Below, one piece after another: positions 44,953-56,229 of a stretch of DNA of 64,000 bases (position 1 is its first letter; every line of letters begins with the position of its first letter). The position numbers and the translations under genes are program-made. The stretch spans positions 937,001 to 1,001,000 of the forward strand of contig JAYKKM010000224.1 of NCBI GenBank assembly GCA_035772405.1. The letters run 5' to 3'. The notes below the pieces were generated by a model. That model searched no databases and was not told where the DNA came from. It saw only the letters and a program-made list of their open reading frames with translations. The DNA comes from Chrysogorgia sp. JL179-B06 (Eukaryota; Cnidaria; Anthozoa; Scleralcyonacea; Chrysogorgiidae).

Positions 44953-47699
44953 AGGCGTAGGAACTGGGGGCCCCCAAAAAATTTTTAAATGGGAGTCCCC
45001 CCAAAAATCAGGACAAGCATTGTTAAATTTAATGTTTTTCCCCAATTGTATTAATAGGACTTACTTAAGGTAATCACCTACAGGCTTTATCTACACGATA
45101 TTTTACAAACGGGTGTAGCCTGAAATATCTGAAGTGTTAGCCAACTCCTAAACCCTTGCCATGAGTATTAGATTGGTTCCCAGACCCTTCTGTCAGTACT
45201 AAGCGCAAAAAATGGCGTCACTGGTAAGCAACCCGGTCTCTTCCCTTAAATTAACTATTATCCTTAATTTACAAATCGCTCTAAATTAAGGATAATGGTC
45301 AGAGGAGGGTGGACAGCTATCACGTGCATATCTCGACCAATGAAATTGCTTTATTTTCTCATCGTTTGCGCGAAGTTGATCGGCTGAAAATTTTGCATTG
45401 GACGCAGAAATACCGAATATTTTACTATTGTTATTCAAATTTTCCTTTTAAAAGGCAGCGATACTGTTTAAACTATTATTGAGCTATCGATATCTGCAGG
45501 ATTTTGTACGGTAAATGTCTTTTTTCTACCTCGTTTTGATCATTTAGTTGGTCGTGTCGTCGCCACGTGATGATCCGAGTCCGTGTTTGTCAACAATATT
45601 CAAAGTAAAAAATCTCGAATTCCCATGGTTCGATTTCTCTAATTTTTGCATAATGAGTTAAACAAATGTCTAATCTTTGATTCTATCCGAACGACCCCCT
45701 TGACCCCTCGACCGTTTTCATGTTATTCGCCTTTGAATCGGTCGTTGTATTTTCAGCCTTTACCGAGATGGCGCCTCGTATTTGAGGGGACATTGCACCT
45801 ATAAAATTTATTATTTTTAAGAATTTCGGAAGTCCCTAGCTTTATTCTTTAGGGTAAATGTTAACTGAGTTCTAGAAGAATATTCAACGTGTGAAGTTTG
45901 TTATTTGGCTTTTTTTATATATTTAAATGGTATCTGAAGATATGTAAACATAAGAATTTTTGCTTCTTGAGGTTAGTTTCTTTTCTAGGCTTATAGATTA
46001 AAATATCTGATGGCACAAAAAGGGATCATGCTGCTCCACCAATTTGTCAAACACCTGAGAAAAAATACCAAAACGAAGACCTGCTGTAGGCTTTGGGAAA
46101 ATTTGGTTTGGGTTTATGAAGTTCCTTTTTAGATTTTGGATTGTTCTACTTTGCATGCAGTACTGATCTGCCTCTCACACCATTTCTATTTTCTATGCTT
46201 ATGAGTTATGCCTATAGTTTACTATAACTTGCTGCTAGATCTATACCAAGCATAATATAATTTTGCTTGCCTTTCTAAAGGTATACTGGTAAGTAAAGTA
46301 TCAACATTTGGTATCAACATTTGGTATATCAACATCTGGTATCAACATTTTGTATATGTTGCTTTACTATAATTATTGTACATAATTGTTATTCTTATCT
46401 CAGGAATGCTTTTCATGCTATAAGGCGGCTAAGGCGTTTTCGGTATGCCATGGTTGGAGCCTTGAAGGCTACTAGGTTCAATTCCTTGCAGGAATTATCT
46501 GCACTTCAGGATTTTCAAAAGAGGATTTTAGAGTAACAAGTTAACAAAGTAATATATACATAGACGACATGATTAGAGCAAGTATTGCTTGCAGAATTGA
46601 TTGGTAATTAATCATTGGTCATGTAATCTCAAAAGAAATTAATAAAGTGCATTAAATATTACTTTTGGCATATACACTGCATTTATGCAACATTTAATTA
46701 AGAAATACAGGTACATTACTACATATAAATCAGCTGCGGTTGGGATGTACCACAATGATTAGATAGATACCAATTATAACCAAGACTATCATAATACTTG
46801 TTCATGATCAACACATTTTCTAAGCTAGAATATGTACAAGTGCATACGTCACATTGTGATATATCACAGTAAGATACTTCCTACCATTTTTATCTAGGAA
46901 TACAATTTAATCTGAAAATACTAAAATAATAAAAATAATACACTTGTTTCACTTTGAATAACACACGTTTAATAACACACTTGAATAACATACTTGCTTT
47001 ATATACATTCGTTGTATATAAACGCTCTATATAAACACACATTTTCGTCTTTCAGACAGAATTTAGAAAAATAAAATGTTGACAGAAATGCCCGTTCAAA
47101 CTTTAAAATGGCGAACTACGCGTAGTGAAAGAGAATTCGTAAGCAGAATCGCAACAATAGAGGTATATCACGCTCTCTTCAGCAAAAATTCCAGCCTGAC
47201 ATCCTTGAGTATCAAAAGCGTCCATCTTGGGAGATGTTACAGTCCAAGCACAGGAAAAACAAGCCCGCTAACCGTGATCCTTTGCGCGTTGCTGTCCAAC
47301 CTCCTCTGGATAATGGTTAATCTAATGCTAGAACCCAACCCCAACACAATAAAGATCCTAACCCCCCGTTAATGGGTTTTCTAACCTAACCCCCCGTCAA
47401 AATTTTATCCATCCACCATTATCCTTAATTTAGAGCGATTTGTAAATTAAGGATAATAGTTAATTTAAAGAAGAGATCGTGTTGTGGTAAGAGGCAGCAG
47501 GCAACTCTTGGATTCATTTGAACTATGCTCACTGTATAATTAGATGAAAAAGTTTGCTCAAATTGCTGCAAATTGTATTTCCGAGCTTCTAGATTTCAAA
47601 ATTTTTCGGGGGATGACCCCCGGACCCCTTGAAATGCGGTCACTGATTACCTGCTTGTCGACATCAGCCCCCCACAACTTTAAATTCGTTCCTACGCCT
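44953..47699. mobile_element. Inverted-repeat element with G-rich ends, about 2.7 kb
   Basis: AGGCGTAGGAAC at 44953 and GTTCCTACGCCT ending at 47699, each followed inward by runs of G or C (GGGGGCCCCC; CAGCCCCCC). Another inverted pair is nested inside (45222-45300 / 47415-47490). No transposase is recognisable; the 46321-46536 and 47076-47372 frames show no known domain. Confidence 0.5.
45222..47490. mobile_element. Nested inverted-repeat element, arms about 70 bp
   Basis: TTAAATTAACTATTATCCTT, then ACAAATCGCTCTAAATTAAG, at 45246-45290 is matched exactly in inverted order at 47423-47467. Each arm is itself a palindrome (ATTATCCTTAATTTA and its complement). The match extends outward with mismatches (CCGGTCTCTTCC versus its complement-like GAAGAGATCG). 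Confidence 0.7.
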
Positions 47700-47929
47700 C
47701 TGTCTCTGTTGACACAATTTTCGGCCGAGTACATTTATCTGCGGAAGCGAGGTTACTTTAGACTTGTTTGCTTGGGTCAAGAGAAAGTCTAGCATAGTGG
47801 GACGAAACCGCCCATACGGTTGTAGTTTCCGATTACATGGACAGGTCTCGCAATGCCTTAATTTCATCCTCAAAACTTTCGACTTGAATGTCAAAGGACC
47901 GACCGCCACGACGCGACAAAATTTCTAGC

Positions 47930-47975
47930 CCGAGTTCTGGCTCGAGTCCTGGCTCGAGTCCTGGCTCGAGTAATA
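47930..47975. repeat. GGCTCGAGTCCT tandem repeat, right arm
   Basis: Three copies of CTGGCTCGAGTC, the reverse complement of the array at 44085-44150. Confidence 0.6.
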
Positions 47976-48829
47976 GTATATCTCAAATTGCTTCAAGTAA
48001 AAATTATACTAAATTACAATTTATGAATTTGCAATAATCCCTAATATCTGGAATAAAATGCGAAAAATACCATAATTTAATCTTTAAATGTTTGTATATG
48101 TTTTAACAGGCTAATAAAAAACTTTCCCAGATAACTAGGTCTGTAATTTACATCTAAAGATATCCAAATCGTTTCTAGCTGTAATATACAACGGAAATTA
48201 CGTCCAAGGTGTTGGTGTTGGGGTGTCATTCATGATGTAGTCCATCAGATAACAGTGCATGATTTCCTCTTTCCCCATCTTCGAATCATTCAGAAGACAG
48301 AAGTTCACGCTTCCTCTCTTTTCTTCCCACCCGACTTTCGATAACTGTTTTCAAAATATCATGACGTAGCGAAGACACATGTAATGTGTTGAACAACGCA
48401 ATTTCCGCATTGACTTTTGCCAGTATTTGTCTCTCTCAGATCCAGTTAATCTTTTCAACCCTTCTCTATAATATCCACATATTATCTTATCTTTTGATAT
48501 ATGCTGTACAGAGCCTTGAGATGTGGAGAGGAAGAGGTGATGAAAAGATTATAGGTAGTTAATATAAATTTCGTAATAAGTGCAGGAGTCTCCATGTAAG
48601 CTGCTGAGGTCGACTGAGGTTACCCCCATTGTGCAGAAAGAGAGATTAAAATTGGTATTTTGGGTATATTATTCGAGTTACCATAGACATAGTTCGCATA
48701 GTTTGAGCTCTAAATTCCATTGAGTCAAATAATGTAAAATTCCCGCGCTACAGTACTCATTATCTACCAACTTTGAACATAAGGTCGAATTGAGCTACTG
48801 ACCTAAACGTCTTCACGTGACCCACACCC
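47976..48829. other. Intergenic, no gene recognised
   Basis: AT-rich, no open frames of note, no repeats spotted. Confidence 0.4.
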
Positions 48830-48838
48830 GATTTCACT

Positions 48839-50245
48839 GGCATATTGTAAAACGCGGACTTGTAAAACGCGGACTTGTAAAACGCGGACTTGTAAAACGC
48901 GGACTTGTAAAACGCGGACTTGTAAATCGCGGACTGGACTTGTAAAACGCGGACTTGTAAAACGCGGACTGGACTTGTAAAACGCGGACTTGACTTCTAA
49001 AATGCGTTAAATATTATACACAGTAATCTCATCTCAGATATACGCTAATGACATCGTGCATCTTGAGCAATTGTAAGTTTGTTTGGGCTTGTCAAACACA
49101 GAGAGCCCATATTGCAAAAGTGAAACATTCGTTCAATAAAATCAGTCAAACGTCAATGGCTCTTGTTGCGGTGTTAATTTTCAGCCATCTTAAGCTGTTA
49201 TTAGTATACTATTTGGCATTTCACTCGATTAAACTACATGTTCTAAGGATTTATGGTGCAGGAAAATTTCAAGTGTTGCAACATATACATTTTAAGATCA
49301 AACCGGGACCAGTTTTTGCGAGGGGTCGAAATTAAGAAAATTTTCCGAGTTTGTATCACTATTGGTCAGGTCATTAGTGTTTTTTGGATCACTGTTACGT
49401 TTTCTGGACGTGGTAAATCCGAATAGCACTTTCTACAGATGACGTCAGTATCCATGTTTGTCCGCATTTACCCATAATTATTGCGGCCATAACAAAAGAA
49501 ATAGCTAATTTGCAATAAATTGTGAGTCAAATTTGGTTTGTTTGTCCGTATTTTGAGCTATAAATAGCAACCAGAAACAGTTCTATTGTAGTAAACTCAT
49601 TTAAATAAACAAGTACTGTCATGGCGGACGTGCGCGTGCTTTCCAATCGCGGGAAACGCGGCGTGGTCGCGAACACGAAAAGTCGCTGGTTCGTTCGTTC
49701 CACTGAAAGTTATTCGATCATCTATGAAATTGGGTTGCCCGAAGGGCTACCAAGTGCCAAAATTTAGTTACCCAAGTAAAAATTTGGTTGCCCCTGGCTG
49801 AGCCTCCCTTAATATTATAATTTGTTATGTTTGATATATTTTTACAATTAAAATACAGACATTCCTATTAATTTCTATCCGATTTTTGAAGGATCATTTG
49901 ATGCTAATTTTTCCTATATTTAGGAAGATGTCAGTGAGCCCTGTGTCAATGTATTTTTACCATTTTTAGGAACCATTAAACTATCTTATAACGCGCATGA
50001 AAATGCAGGAAATGGTGTTTCAGAGATCCTAGGAATCCAAAATTTTCCAGCGGACCATGCCCCCAAACCTCCCTAGTTGTCTCTCACCTTGTGAGCCGCC
50101 CCCTTGTTTTTAATATGAGATCCTGTATTTAATATTTAACGCGTTTTACAAGTCCGCGTTTTACAAGTCCGCATTTTACAAGTCGGCGTTTTACAAGTCC
50201 AGTCCAGTCCACGAGTCCAGTTCAGTCCGCGTTTTACAATATGCC
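48839..50245. mobile_element. Foldback element with satellite-like arms and 9-bp target duplication
   Basis: Starts GGCATATTGTAAAACGCGGA and ends with its complement. The left arm carries about ten copies of (TTG)TAAAACGCGGAC (48846-48995); the right arm carries about five inverted copies (50147-50240). The direct repeat GATTTCACT flanks both ends (48830-48838; 50246-50254). The 1.1-kb interior has no transposase. Part of it (49435-49560) recurs inverted at 62436-62545. Nine-base duplications suggest Mutator-type mobilisation (inference). Confidence 0.87.
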
Positions 50246-50254
50246 GATTTCACT

Positions 50255-51329
50255 GCGGGCATTAATATTGACCAACGCACGAGTTTAGCTTTTTAAAACT
50301 AGCTGTGTTTATAGTATTGCCCAATTCTGGCTAAATTAATTAAATAACAAACTAAAACTATCGACTTGGTTTAAACATGGCACTAGCTTGGTTACAATAA
50401 AATCTATTGCCATCTCCGTCTGATCGTCTCAGAAAGCTAGTCGTATCATTAAAACTAAACATTAGCCACTCGTATCTTCTCAAAAATATTTGATAAACCA
50501 AAATCAAAGAAAATCGACTGCGTGACAGAGGTTTGAAACCAGCGGAAAATTTTACATAAATTTCGCCAACTTTCATATCGATTTTCTCTCAAAATACCGG
50601 TTCGTTTGAGAAGGAAGTTCAAACACCCGTAACTCGCCAGCAACTTGACAAGCAATCAATCATCTCTCAATTGACGGTACCGAAAAAGATAGCGACTGGT
50701 TATATTTAACCATAATTCCTTGCGCACAGTAAACATTGAATCTCGTAGAAATAGCAGAGGATAGAGTTTCAAAAAGATTAAGTCTAAAAATCTTGTCAAT
50801 CCTTGATATAAAGTATTCATTTTGTCTTTCAATTGAAAGAAGATATACAGTACCTTAGAAAGTAATTATTTCTGTATTTTTCACAAAACTCGACGTTTTC
50901 TTGACTTTCGTTTCAAATTATGTCAGCCTTGAATGACGCGAAGCGTGGAAGAACAAGTAACGAGAGGTTCGGAGTCGATTTATTTGGATTGTGGATGAAT
51001 AAGAAAGCCTCTATAGGGTTTTCTGAGAAGACTCGGCGAATTTCCGAAGTATTTATACCAACGTCAAGTTGACAACGAAGCACTTCAAAACACTTCGTTA
51101 TCGTATAAAAAGATAAACACAAACGCTCAATGCACGACGGTTGACACTCACTCTTTAAGTATTACATTTAAGGCTATAATGAATGAATGAAAAACCATTT
51201 TTTCATCAGGGTGATCCTTTCAGTGCTACCGTATAAGCACTGTTATCAACAGGAACCCTGAATAAAGTTATTAATTACAAAAAATGCTCTTCTATTAATA
51301 AAAACTAATAAAAACTAATATACAATTTA
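50255..51329. other. Intergenic, no gene recognised
   Basis: Minus frames at 50576-50358, 50655-50455 and 51122-50913 show no recognisable domain. Confidence 0.4.
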
Positions 51330-51935
51330 AATATCATCTATGAACTACAAAATTTAAAATTACATAACTCACAATTACGCCTAAAATTATTAAAAACAGT
51401 ACAGCCATTGAAAAAAAATGACATTTTAGCTGCTTCTGTTCTAACTTTGGTTAAATGTTATAAATTACTTTGTCTGGTTGACCTAGCGTTTATAATTATG
51501 TAAAAACTGAGGTGACTTTTTCTCCAAGCACATATTAACTAATTTAAAGATATGTTTATTTCGCCTGTCTTCTAAGTTGTCCCATTTGAGGTTGGCAAGG
51601 GCTGGAGCACTACGAGTGCTTTTCATAACAATTCTACCAGCCCGATTCTGTAGGCGCTCTAATCGATCGATGTCACCTTTGTTGCAACAGGCCCAAACCG
51701 AATCACAATAATCCAGGATTGGTAGTATAAATGTTTTATAAATCAAATTGGTGGTGTTTGCTGTAAGATCCTTCCTTGTTCTACAAAGCAATCCTAACCT
51801 CTTCCCGACCTTGGAAGTAATATAGCTTACATGTGATTTCCAAGTAAGGCTATCGTCAAGGACTACGCCTAGATATTTGTACTCCATCACTCGCTTTAGT
51901 TGGTAATGTCCAATTGTAACTATATCCATGGCCAA
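51330..51935 (-). mobile_element. LINE reverse-transcriptase C-terminal fragment
   Basis: Open frame 51935-51483 (150 residues): EYKYLGVVLDDSLTWKSHVS (thumb start), ILPILDYCDSVWACCNKGDI, LERLQNRAGRIVM and LKWDNLEDRRNKHIFKLVNM are the hallmark order of the C-terminus of CR1/L2-like ORF2. It continues after a stop with VRTEAAKMSFFFNGCTVFNN in another frame to about 51330. It lacks the catalytic YADD region upstream. 5'-truncated. Confidence 0.88.
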
Positions 51936-52009
51936 GCGTCTATGTACATTTCCGCATTAATCAAAGTGAAAGAACGTTCATTCTAAGATCCAAAAACGAA
52001 TTATTATTT

Positions 52010-52245
52010 GCTACACCCGAGATATAGTGTCGTTTGATGTTTTAAAGAAACAATTAAGGACTTTCCTTTTTCGGAAAGCTTTTGATTTATAACATGTTAT
52101 ATTATTGTATTTTAATATTTTAGTACAGCATCTTAGTATTTTAGATTAGATTATATACTTTGTAATAATTGTAATAGCGCATTTGAACGTTAGCTTGTGA
52201 TAATTTGCACTTAATAAATACATTATTGTTATTGTTAAGAAAGGA
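52010..52245 (+). mobile_element. LINE 3' end (plus strand)
   Basis: Coding tail with SFDVLKKQLRTFLFRKAFDL followed by TAA, then a 3' UTR with a TTTTAGTATTTTAG motif pair and ending AATAAATACATTATTGTTAT. This fits the terminal part of a CR1/L2-type LINE. It is tail to tail with the minus-strand fragment at 51330-51935. Confidence 0.6.
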
Positions 52246-52268
52246 TTTTATATGTATGAACTAATTAA

Positions 52269-52512
52269 GGCTGATTTCGAGTGGAATTTTGTGCGCTGGC
52301 GACCTTGGAACCAAGGAGGGGTTGGGAAGGGCTGCGGAGCAGCTGTGCTGGGGGGGGGGGGGGGGCTGGGCTGCTCCACAGCCCGTCCCAACCCCTACCA
52401 GCCCCTTTGCGCCGGCTACGCAGGCTAGAACCAAGGCTTAGTAGAAAACCATGCAATTTATAAAATAGAAACGTTGTCGAGCGTAAACTATTCCACTAAC
52501 TGAAAATCAGCC
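52269..52512. mobile_element. TIR element at TTAA, about 244 bp, with G-run
   Basis: GGCTGATTTCGAGTGGAAT and ATTCCACTAACTGAAAATCAGCC are imperfect inverted ends, each next to TTAA (piggyBac-like target). Interior: a hairpin of GGGGTTGGGA words around a G15-like run (52350-52365). Confidence 0.7.
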
Positions 52513-53033
52513 TTAATCTTATATCCATTCCGGGCTTTTTTGGTCTTCCTGGAACGGGGTGGGGATTGAAAATAATTTTTTTAGAGATTGATGGTATACT
52601 AAATACTAATATATGTTACACTTGTGTTGCCAAGGCAATAAAATCTGACGTAATAATGACGTCATGACAGTTACTAAAAATTGTTAATAATTGCTATATA
52701 ACTATTTATTTGTCAAAATAAGAATATAATAGCATTGTTATACAAAGTAAATCATTAAAAATAATTTCCGGAAATTTAGTGTGAGTATAGGTGTTCAGAA
52801 ATATTCTGTACCTTATTTGTATTATTATTCACGATTTTTTCCACCAATAAAGCCAATAGAAAAAGTCCACAAAAAAAGTCCACCGTAGCTATATTGTTTA
52901 TTGAGATAAACATTTAAAATCGGTGAGGGAACTTTCTGCTTTCCCCGGTTCATTGGTTCGGCAAATGAAAAACTAGACTTTTGAAATGGACCTTGCACGG
53001 CAGGCTTACGAATTCTAAGCACGAAACTAATGC
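52513..53033. other. 3' flank of the LRR gene, no gene recognised
   Basis: AT-rich; nothing recognisable. A minus frame at 53022-52825 has no domain. Confidence 0.4.
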
Positions 53034-54368
53034 TTATTTGAGAAAACTAACAGTAGAATCCAACTTGTTTTTTTCCAAATATTCCTCCAAAACGTCCATG
53101 ACAGTATTTGTTGACGTCATTTTAATGGGTTGCCCAGCAGCGCCAACCATTCCAGAAACCAGAAATTTTGGATTCATGCGGCGCAGATTTTGAAAACATC
53201 GTCGAAATTCTGTTGAGATAGTTACTTCCCCAAGATGCAAATGTCTTAATTTCATTAATAAATTGTGTGAGATAGACTCAAGTAACGTGACGGCGTCTTC
53301 AGACACCAAGTTATTTCCACTTAATTCCAGCACGTTTAAAGTTGCATTAACGACTAAACTTTTAGCTATAAAACTCACGCCTTTACTAGAAATACGATTA
53401 TAACTTAGATTAAGATCCCGTATGATTTTGTTGGAGGTTAGAACATCCGCCATCCACACGGCTCCCTCGTCGCTTATGTCGTTCCACGATATATCCAAAC
53501 TACGAATGTTCTGATTGTTAATTAAGCCGGAGGCAAGATTACGAACACCTTCGTCTCCGATATGATTACAAGAAACATTCAGCTTCACAAGAGAAATATT
53601 TTTGGAAACGAGAAAGCCAAACAAATTGCCACTTCTCGGACTAAAGGAATTCGAACTGAGGTCAAGTGTTTCCAAGACTTGCTCTGTTTGGAGTGCACTG
53701 GCCAAGATTTCAAGGTCCTCCTCAGTTAAGCCATTATGCGATAAAATCAAGTGTTTAAGGCTTTTATTTCGAGGCAACATGTGAGCCACAGCATCAACTC
53801 CAGTTTTATTCAAGGCGTTACGCGAAAGGTTTAACCGCACCACAGAATCATATTTTTCGAGAAACAGGCATACAGTTGCAGTACCTTCGTCACCGAGTTT
53901 GTTCGAAGATAAATCAAGTTCAACAATACATTTTGCGCTTTCAATAAGTTCTCCCATCAGGGCAATTGTCCCCACTGGTCCGATTCCATGATTGCGTAGG
54001 TTTAAAACGCATTCATTTTTGTGTAAAATGTTTCGTAGATACGTGTATGTCACTGGAGAAATGTCCAGCCGTCGGCAATTTTCTCGAAATGATTCTACGT
54101 GGTTAGTGTCAAAAACATCACAAGCGTCTTGAACTACAGTTGATCGATCCCGTCTGTCCAGTCTATGTCTTCTTCTCGGCCTAGAAGGAGCTTCGTGTGA
54201 GATCTTGCTTTGTGGTTGTACATCACTTACGTTTTCACTGTTTCTCTCAACTGGTTCAGTTCCAACATAATCCTCCAGAATTCTGTTTGCAGCGATGATG
54301 ACATTCTTAGTTGATACAGCTTTGCTCTGTTTGAACGAATTTGGGATCACATTAGCAATGAATATCAT
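53034..54368 (-). CDS. Leucine-rich-repeat protein, ribonuclease-inhibitor type (LRRC74-like)
   Basis: Intact 444-residue frame in one exon. N-terminal about 110 residues: disordered, with a basic patch SRPRRRHRLDRRDRS (about 61-75). Then about nine RI-type repeats of 28-29 residues (about 120-385), for example LDLSSNKLGDEG, LNLSRNALNKTG, LILSHNGLTEED, LDLSSNSFSPRS, LNVSCNHIGDEG, LDISWNDISDEG, LNLSYNRISSKG and LELSGNNLVSED. The C-terminus has VMDVLEEYLEKNKLD, as in LRRC74-type proteins. Such repeats form a horseshoe used for protein binding; the partner is unknown. There is no NACHT or TIR domain and no signal peptide, so it is probably intracellular. A single exon could mean a retrocopy or that upstream exons are not seen. 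Confidence 0.85.
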   Translation of the reverse strand: MIFIANVIPNSFKQSKAVSTKNVIIAANRILEDYVGTEPVERNSENVSDVQPQSKISHEAPSRPRRRHRLDRRDRSTVVQDACDVFDTNHVESFRENCRRLDISPVTYTYLRNILHKNECVLNLRNHGIGPVGTIALMGELIESAKCIVELDLSSNKLGDEGTATVCLFLEKYDSVVRLNLSRNALNKTGVDAVAHMLPRNKSLKHLILSHNGLTEEDLEILASALQTEQVLETLDLSSNSFSPRSGNLFGFLVSKNISLVKLNVSCNHIGDEGVRNLASGLINNQNIRSLDISWNDISDEGAVWMADVLTSNKIIRDLNLSYNRISSKGVSFIAKSLVVNATLNVLELSGNNLVSEDAVTLLESISHNLLMKLRHLHLGEVTISTEFRRCFQNLRRMNPKFLVSGMVGAAGQPIKMTSTNTVMDVLEEYLEKNKLDSTVSFLK

Positions 54369-54879
54369 TGAAGACCCGTTTACACGTGAGCGAAAGTATC
54401 CTCATTCAAAAAGTTTTCGAATTCACATCTAGAAACATAGGCGTACCTGATCAGTTATATTTGGGGGGGGGGGGGGGGGGGGAAACATTTCCCCCCGAAA
54501 AATTAAGAGTCGACTGTCGATCATCGGATGAAGTGTGGCAGGTCATAGTCAATCGAGATATGGTCTGGAAACTCGGCAAACTTCAAAGCGACTATAATGA
54601 GCTACGTTTTGATGTTGAACCGTACCTTACACCGTGCACATCCTTTGTTTTAGGTTTATTAATATTTAAACAACACGGTTGAGCGATTAAACCCAAACGA
54701 TTCTATTGGATAATTGCTTCATTATACTAAAATACAATAGGTTCAGTGACCGTGCACCGTGCACAAAATTGCATAAAGACGAACAAAAAGATAGAACAAA
54801 GACAATAAAAATGATAATCAATCTACCAAAAAATATAACAATGCCACATTGTGAAAAACGCGTATCAAATTTCAACTAA
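54369..54879. other. Upstream flank of the LRR gene; G-run
   Basis: A G18-like homopolymer at 54464-54481 is followed by CCCCCC. It is preceded by ATAGGCGTACC, similar to the G-rich element end at 44953. Positions 54370-54405 share TTTACACG and AAGTATCC(T/G)CATTC words with 57250-57295. The plus frame 54368-54682 is not convincing. No gene. Confidence 0.4.
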
Positions 54880-55424
54880 GGGGCCGATTATATGAGAGTT
54901 TTCAGCCCGTTTGTAACTTTAACCGGGCTGAAATTTGCATCGATTATATGGTCATTTTCAACCCGGGCTGAAATCCATATTTTTCGCAAGAAATCTTTTC
55001 AAAATGGCGCCACGCAACATGAAGAAAATGGCTCTTTTCGTATTTTCGCAGTTCAGTGTGCTTCTTGCTCTTCTTTTTCAACTGAATGGCATAATTGCAT
55101 ACAAGCTGTTGGAAGCCAAAAGGAACTTGATTTTGGCAGCATACCTATCTTCAAAGAGAACAAAGAGTGGTAGAAAAAGAAGATATTTATGCTCCAATAA
55201 TTTCAGCCCGGTTTAAAATTATGATTTGCGATTATATGGAATTTTTCAGCCCGTTTTGTTGAGCTGAAAATCCTAGCCCTGAAATTTAAGCCCGGTTTGC
55301 CGGGCTGAAACTATATCATGTAATCGCAAATTTGTTTTTACATGACTTTGACCACGACGCCGGGCTGACTTTTCAGCCAGGCTAAAGTTAAAAACGGGCT
55401 GAAAACTCTCATATAATCGGCCCC
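54880..55424. mobile_element. TIR element (Harbinger-type TAA target), 545 bp
   Basis: Perfect about 33-bp inverted ends beginning GGGGCCGATTATATGAGAGT, flanked by TAA on both sides (54877-54879; 55425-55427). The interior contains further (C)AGCCCGG/CCGGGCTGAAA inverted words. An open plus frame includes MAPRNMKKMALFVFSQFSVL, followed by a basic KRTKSGRKRR stretch. This may be a relic of coding sequence, but no transposase motif can be assigned. Confidence 0.85.
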
Positions 55425-55637
55425 TAAAAAACGTTAGTTTTTCCGACGCTAGTTTCTTCACAACAAAGAGAAAACAGCTGAAACAAAGATGAACAAAATT
55501 TCCCTCGAACACTTGGTCGCGGCTTAGGCAGGTTTGTAAGTCTGCATACTCGTGAGTCGGACATCTTCGTGATATCACGAATTTCAACAAGGTTAGTTTG
55601 CTGGCGTCAGCTAGTTTCCTATCCATTCTTTTTATTA

Positions 55638-55690
55638 TCCATTGTAGCTCAGTGGTCAAAGCACCGGTTTGGTCTTAAAATGTATATATT
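55638..55690 (+). repeat. tRNA-like A-box segment
   Basis: TTGTAGCTCAGTGGTCAAAG matches the pol III A-box region of tRNAs, but the D-stem does not close (GCTC against GCAC) and no T-arm or B-box follows at the right distance. Possibly a SINE relic. Confidence 0.25.
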
Positions 55691-55699
55691 CCAACAGTC

Positions 55700-56229
55700 G
55701 ACATTTTCCTTCGGAATAGCGTGCCCCAATACGCAGATTGGCGTTCTTCTTGTTCTCGTCTGGAACAAGTTTTGAGCAATGGCGGATAAAATTTGGGCGA
55801 CTTTGGAGGTTAAATTTCTTGTGATAGAATCTTTGTTGTTCATTTTTTTGGCAAATGCGAACATTTATTAACCTAAAATGATGTTTTGTAACAACAAATG
55901 CCAGGAAACGTAATATGATATTTCGTCGCATGGGAACTTTAAATTAAAAAGATAAATTATAATATCTGACTTTAACACTTTAGTTATTTTCCACAGCCTA
56001 CATATGCACGCAGTGTTTATAAAAGCATTGTTAAGTTAGTTTCTGTTTAGAAAAACCGATCGATTGTTGTGTTTAGCTTTTGAATTGTTTACGTTGCGCT
56101 GTCGATTTACGCTATTGAATCACGCTTGCTGTGTATATACATTTGAAGTTATAGTTATTAAATTCAAAGTTTTGGTCAATATTAAATTCAATGATGAGAT
56201 GGACTAAAAAATATGTTTTGTCATTGTCC
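55700..56229. other. Intergenic, no gene recognised
   Basis: No recognisable gene; minus frames over 55931-55649 lack motifs. Confidence 0.4.

Noticed and set aside
55638..55710. tRNA gene
   Set aside because: Only an A-box-like segment; the D-stem does not pair and there is no T-arm.
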